Part shown: one piece after another, positions 6,032-6,715 of the stretch
Layout of the letters: each line of letters begins with the position of its first letter
Numbering within the stretch: position 1 is the stretch's first letter
NCBI GenBank assembly: GCA_025964935.1
Contig: JAOPXW010000277.1
Location: forward strand, 1-6,715
From: Friedmanniella sp.
Lineage (GTDB): Bacteria > Actinomycetota > Actinomycetes > Propionibacteriales > Propionibacteriaceae
DNA length: 6,715 nt
Direction: 5' to 3'
Position numbers and translations under genes: made by a program
The notes under the pieces: model-generated
What the model was told of the DNA's origin: nothing
Database searches by the model: none
Seen by the model: the letters and a program-made list of their open reading frames with translations, nothing else

Positions 6032-6305
6032 TGACCACCAATCGAGAGTGCATCGCACCACAGAGGCGGAGAGTCTCGGTCCTCGGTAGTGGTTGTCGGG
6101 AAGACGCCCGTGGCGTCCGGCCCGCCGACCTCGATCGAAGACCGGCTCCCACATCGTCCGAGGAGTCCCGGCCCGCCAGGCGCCCCGACGTCGGACCCGC
6201 ATGAGCCCGGCACGCTTCGTGCCACGGCCATCTCCAGGTGTGCGATGCAGTCCACACCCCCGGGCGTTCCGGCCATGTCGCCGTACGCCCCCAGAAAGGA
6301 ATCCC

Positions 6306-6715
6306 GTGGAGGGACCAGACCTTCAGTTCACTGAAGCCATCATCGACAACGGCTCGTTCGGCCGGCACGTCGTCCGGTTCGAGTCGGGCCTGCTGGCCCG
6401 GCAGGCCGCCGGCTCGGCGACCGTCTTCTTCGACGACGACACCATGCTGCTGTCGGCGACGACCGCGCAGTCCAAGCCGCGCGACGCCATCGACTTCTTC
6501 CCCCTGACGGTCGACGTCGAGGAGCGGATGTACGCCGCCGGTCGCATCCCCGGCTCGTTCTTCCGCCGCGAGGGTCGCCCGTCCGAGGGCGCCATCCTCA
6601 CCTGCCGGCTGATCGACCGTCCGCTGCGTCCCTGCTTCGTCAAGGGCCTGCGCAACGAGGTCCAGGTCGTCGTCACGGTGATGGCGCTGAACCCGAACAA
6701 GACCTACGACGTGGT
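6306..6715 (+). CDS. pnp: Polyribonucleotide nucleotidyltransferase (PNPase), 3'-truncated by the window edge
   Basis: PNPase degrades RNA 3' to 5' by phosphorolysis and can add tails; Streptomyces homologues were described as guanosine pentaphosphate synthetase I. The first 136 codons are present, covering most of the first RNase PH-like domain. Visible features are [44 protein letters not shown], the RNA/phosphate-contacting [10 protein letters not shown] at residues 85-94, and [10 protein letters not shown]. The remaining core, KH and S1 domains would lie off-window. The start is GTG 6306: AAAGGA at 6295-6300 lies 5 nt upstream, and [19 protein letters not shown] matches the expected N-terminus. 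The frame is open to the right edge with no stop. The adjacent rpsO and the long structured leader fit known pnp autoregulation. Confidence 0.97.
   Translation, partial: MEGPDLQFTEAIIDNGSFGRHVVRFESGLLARQAAGSATVFFDDDTMLLSATTAQSKPRDAIDFFPLTVDVEERMYAAGRIPGSFFRREGRPSEGAILTCRLIDRPLRPCFVKGLRNEVQVVVTVMALNPNKTYDV

Larger units (their letters stand above)
5902..6305 (+). other. Structured non-coding rpsO-pnp spacer
   Basis: No gene is supported in these 404 bp on either strand. Short open frames exist but lack ribosome binding sites and family features, and the duplicated 15-mer within them is 49 bp apart, not a multiple of three. What it holds is a series of hairpins: the post-rpsO hairpin; CCCTCG/CGAGGG (5990-6005, loop TCCG); GTGC/GCAC (6048-6058); a nested stem ACCAC-GAGG-GAGA with its partners (6057-6093); GACGCC/GGCGTC (6103-6117); palindrome CCGACGTCGG (6185-6194); and GGCACG/CGTGCC (6209-6223). 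The likely reading is a long regulated pnp leader with its own promoter, but I cannot place the promoter. Confidence 0.55.

Noticed and set aside
6089..6334. Plus-strand 81-codon frame before pnp ([11 protein letters not shown]...)
   Set aside because: It has no SD, has a Pro/Ser/Arg-rich composition without motifs, and overlaps the pnp start. The hairpins at 6103-6117 and 6209-6223 fit a leader RNA better.
5835..6368. Minus-strand open frames across the rpsO-pnp spacer (up to 177 codons)
   Set aside because: They overlap the rpsO end and the pnp start, show no family resemblance, and contain the exact 15-mer repeat in two different frames, which argues against coding.

Overview
This window comes from the chromosome of a high-GC actinobacterium. 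The evidence is the very GC-rich third codon positions, the long Gly/Pro/Arg-rich N-terminal part of IF2, the actinobacterial S15 and PNPase sequences, and the order infB-rbfA-truB-ribF-rpsO-pnp. The genus cannot be named from the sequence alone. This is a core translation and RNA-processing neighbourhood. I see no phage, transposon, CRISPR, toxin-antitoxin or defence genes, and I do not claim an undescribed multi-gene system.

Layout, left to right. infB (initiation factor IF2) enters from the left edge with its 5' end missing and stops at 2228. A 205-bp gap follows, with a strong GC-rich hairpin and no gene. rbfA (2434-2922, 30S maturation factor) overlaps truB (about 2919-3806, tRNA pseudouridine 55 synthase) by 4 nt if truB uses a CTG start, as the sequence suggests. 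A SAM-dependent methyltransferase gene (3826-4377) lies on the minus strand, facing truB. Its stop codon and that of truB pair with each other inside one hairpin. A GC-rich divergent gap (4378-4562) contains a perfect 8-bp inverted repeat 45 bp before ribF. ribF (4563-5456) encodes the bifunctional riboflavin kinase/FAD synthetase. A 175-bp leader precedes rpsO (5632-5901, ribosomal protein S15). A 404-bp, hairpin-rich, non-coding gap with a duplicated 15-mer precedes pnp (from 6306, GTG start), which runs off the right edge.

How it fits together. IF2, RbfA, TruB and S15 serve translation initiation, 30S assembly and tRNA modification, and PNPase degrades RNA. RibF supplies FMN and FAD and is a common passenger in this cluster. 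The methyltransferase is the one accessory gene. It lies antisense where truB and ribF often follow each other directly, so it probably splits the cluster into separate transcription units.

The points most worth a second look are the probable CTG start of truB, the convergent-stop hairpin, the inverted repeat upstream of ribF, and the structured rpsO-pnp spacer with its duplicated 15-mer.
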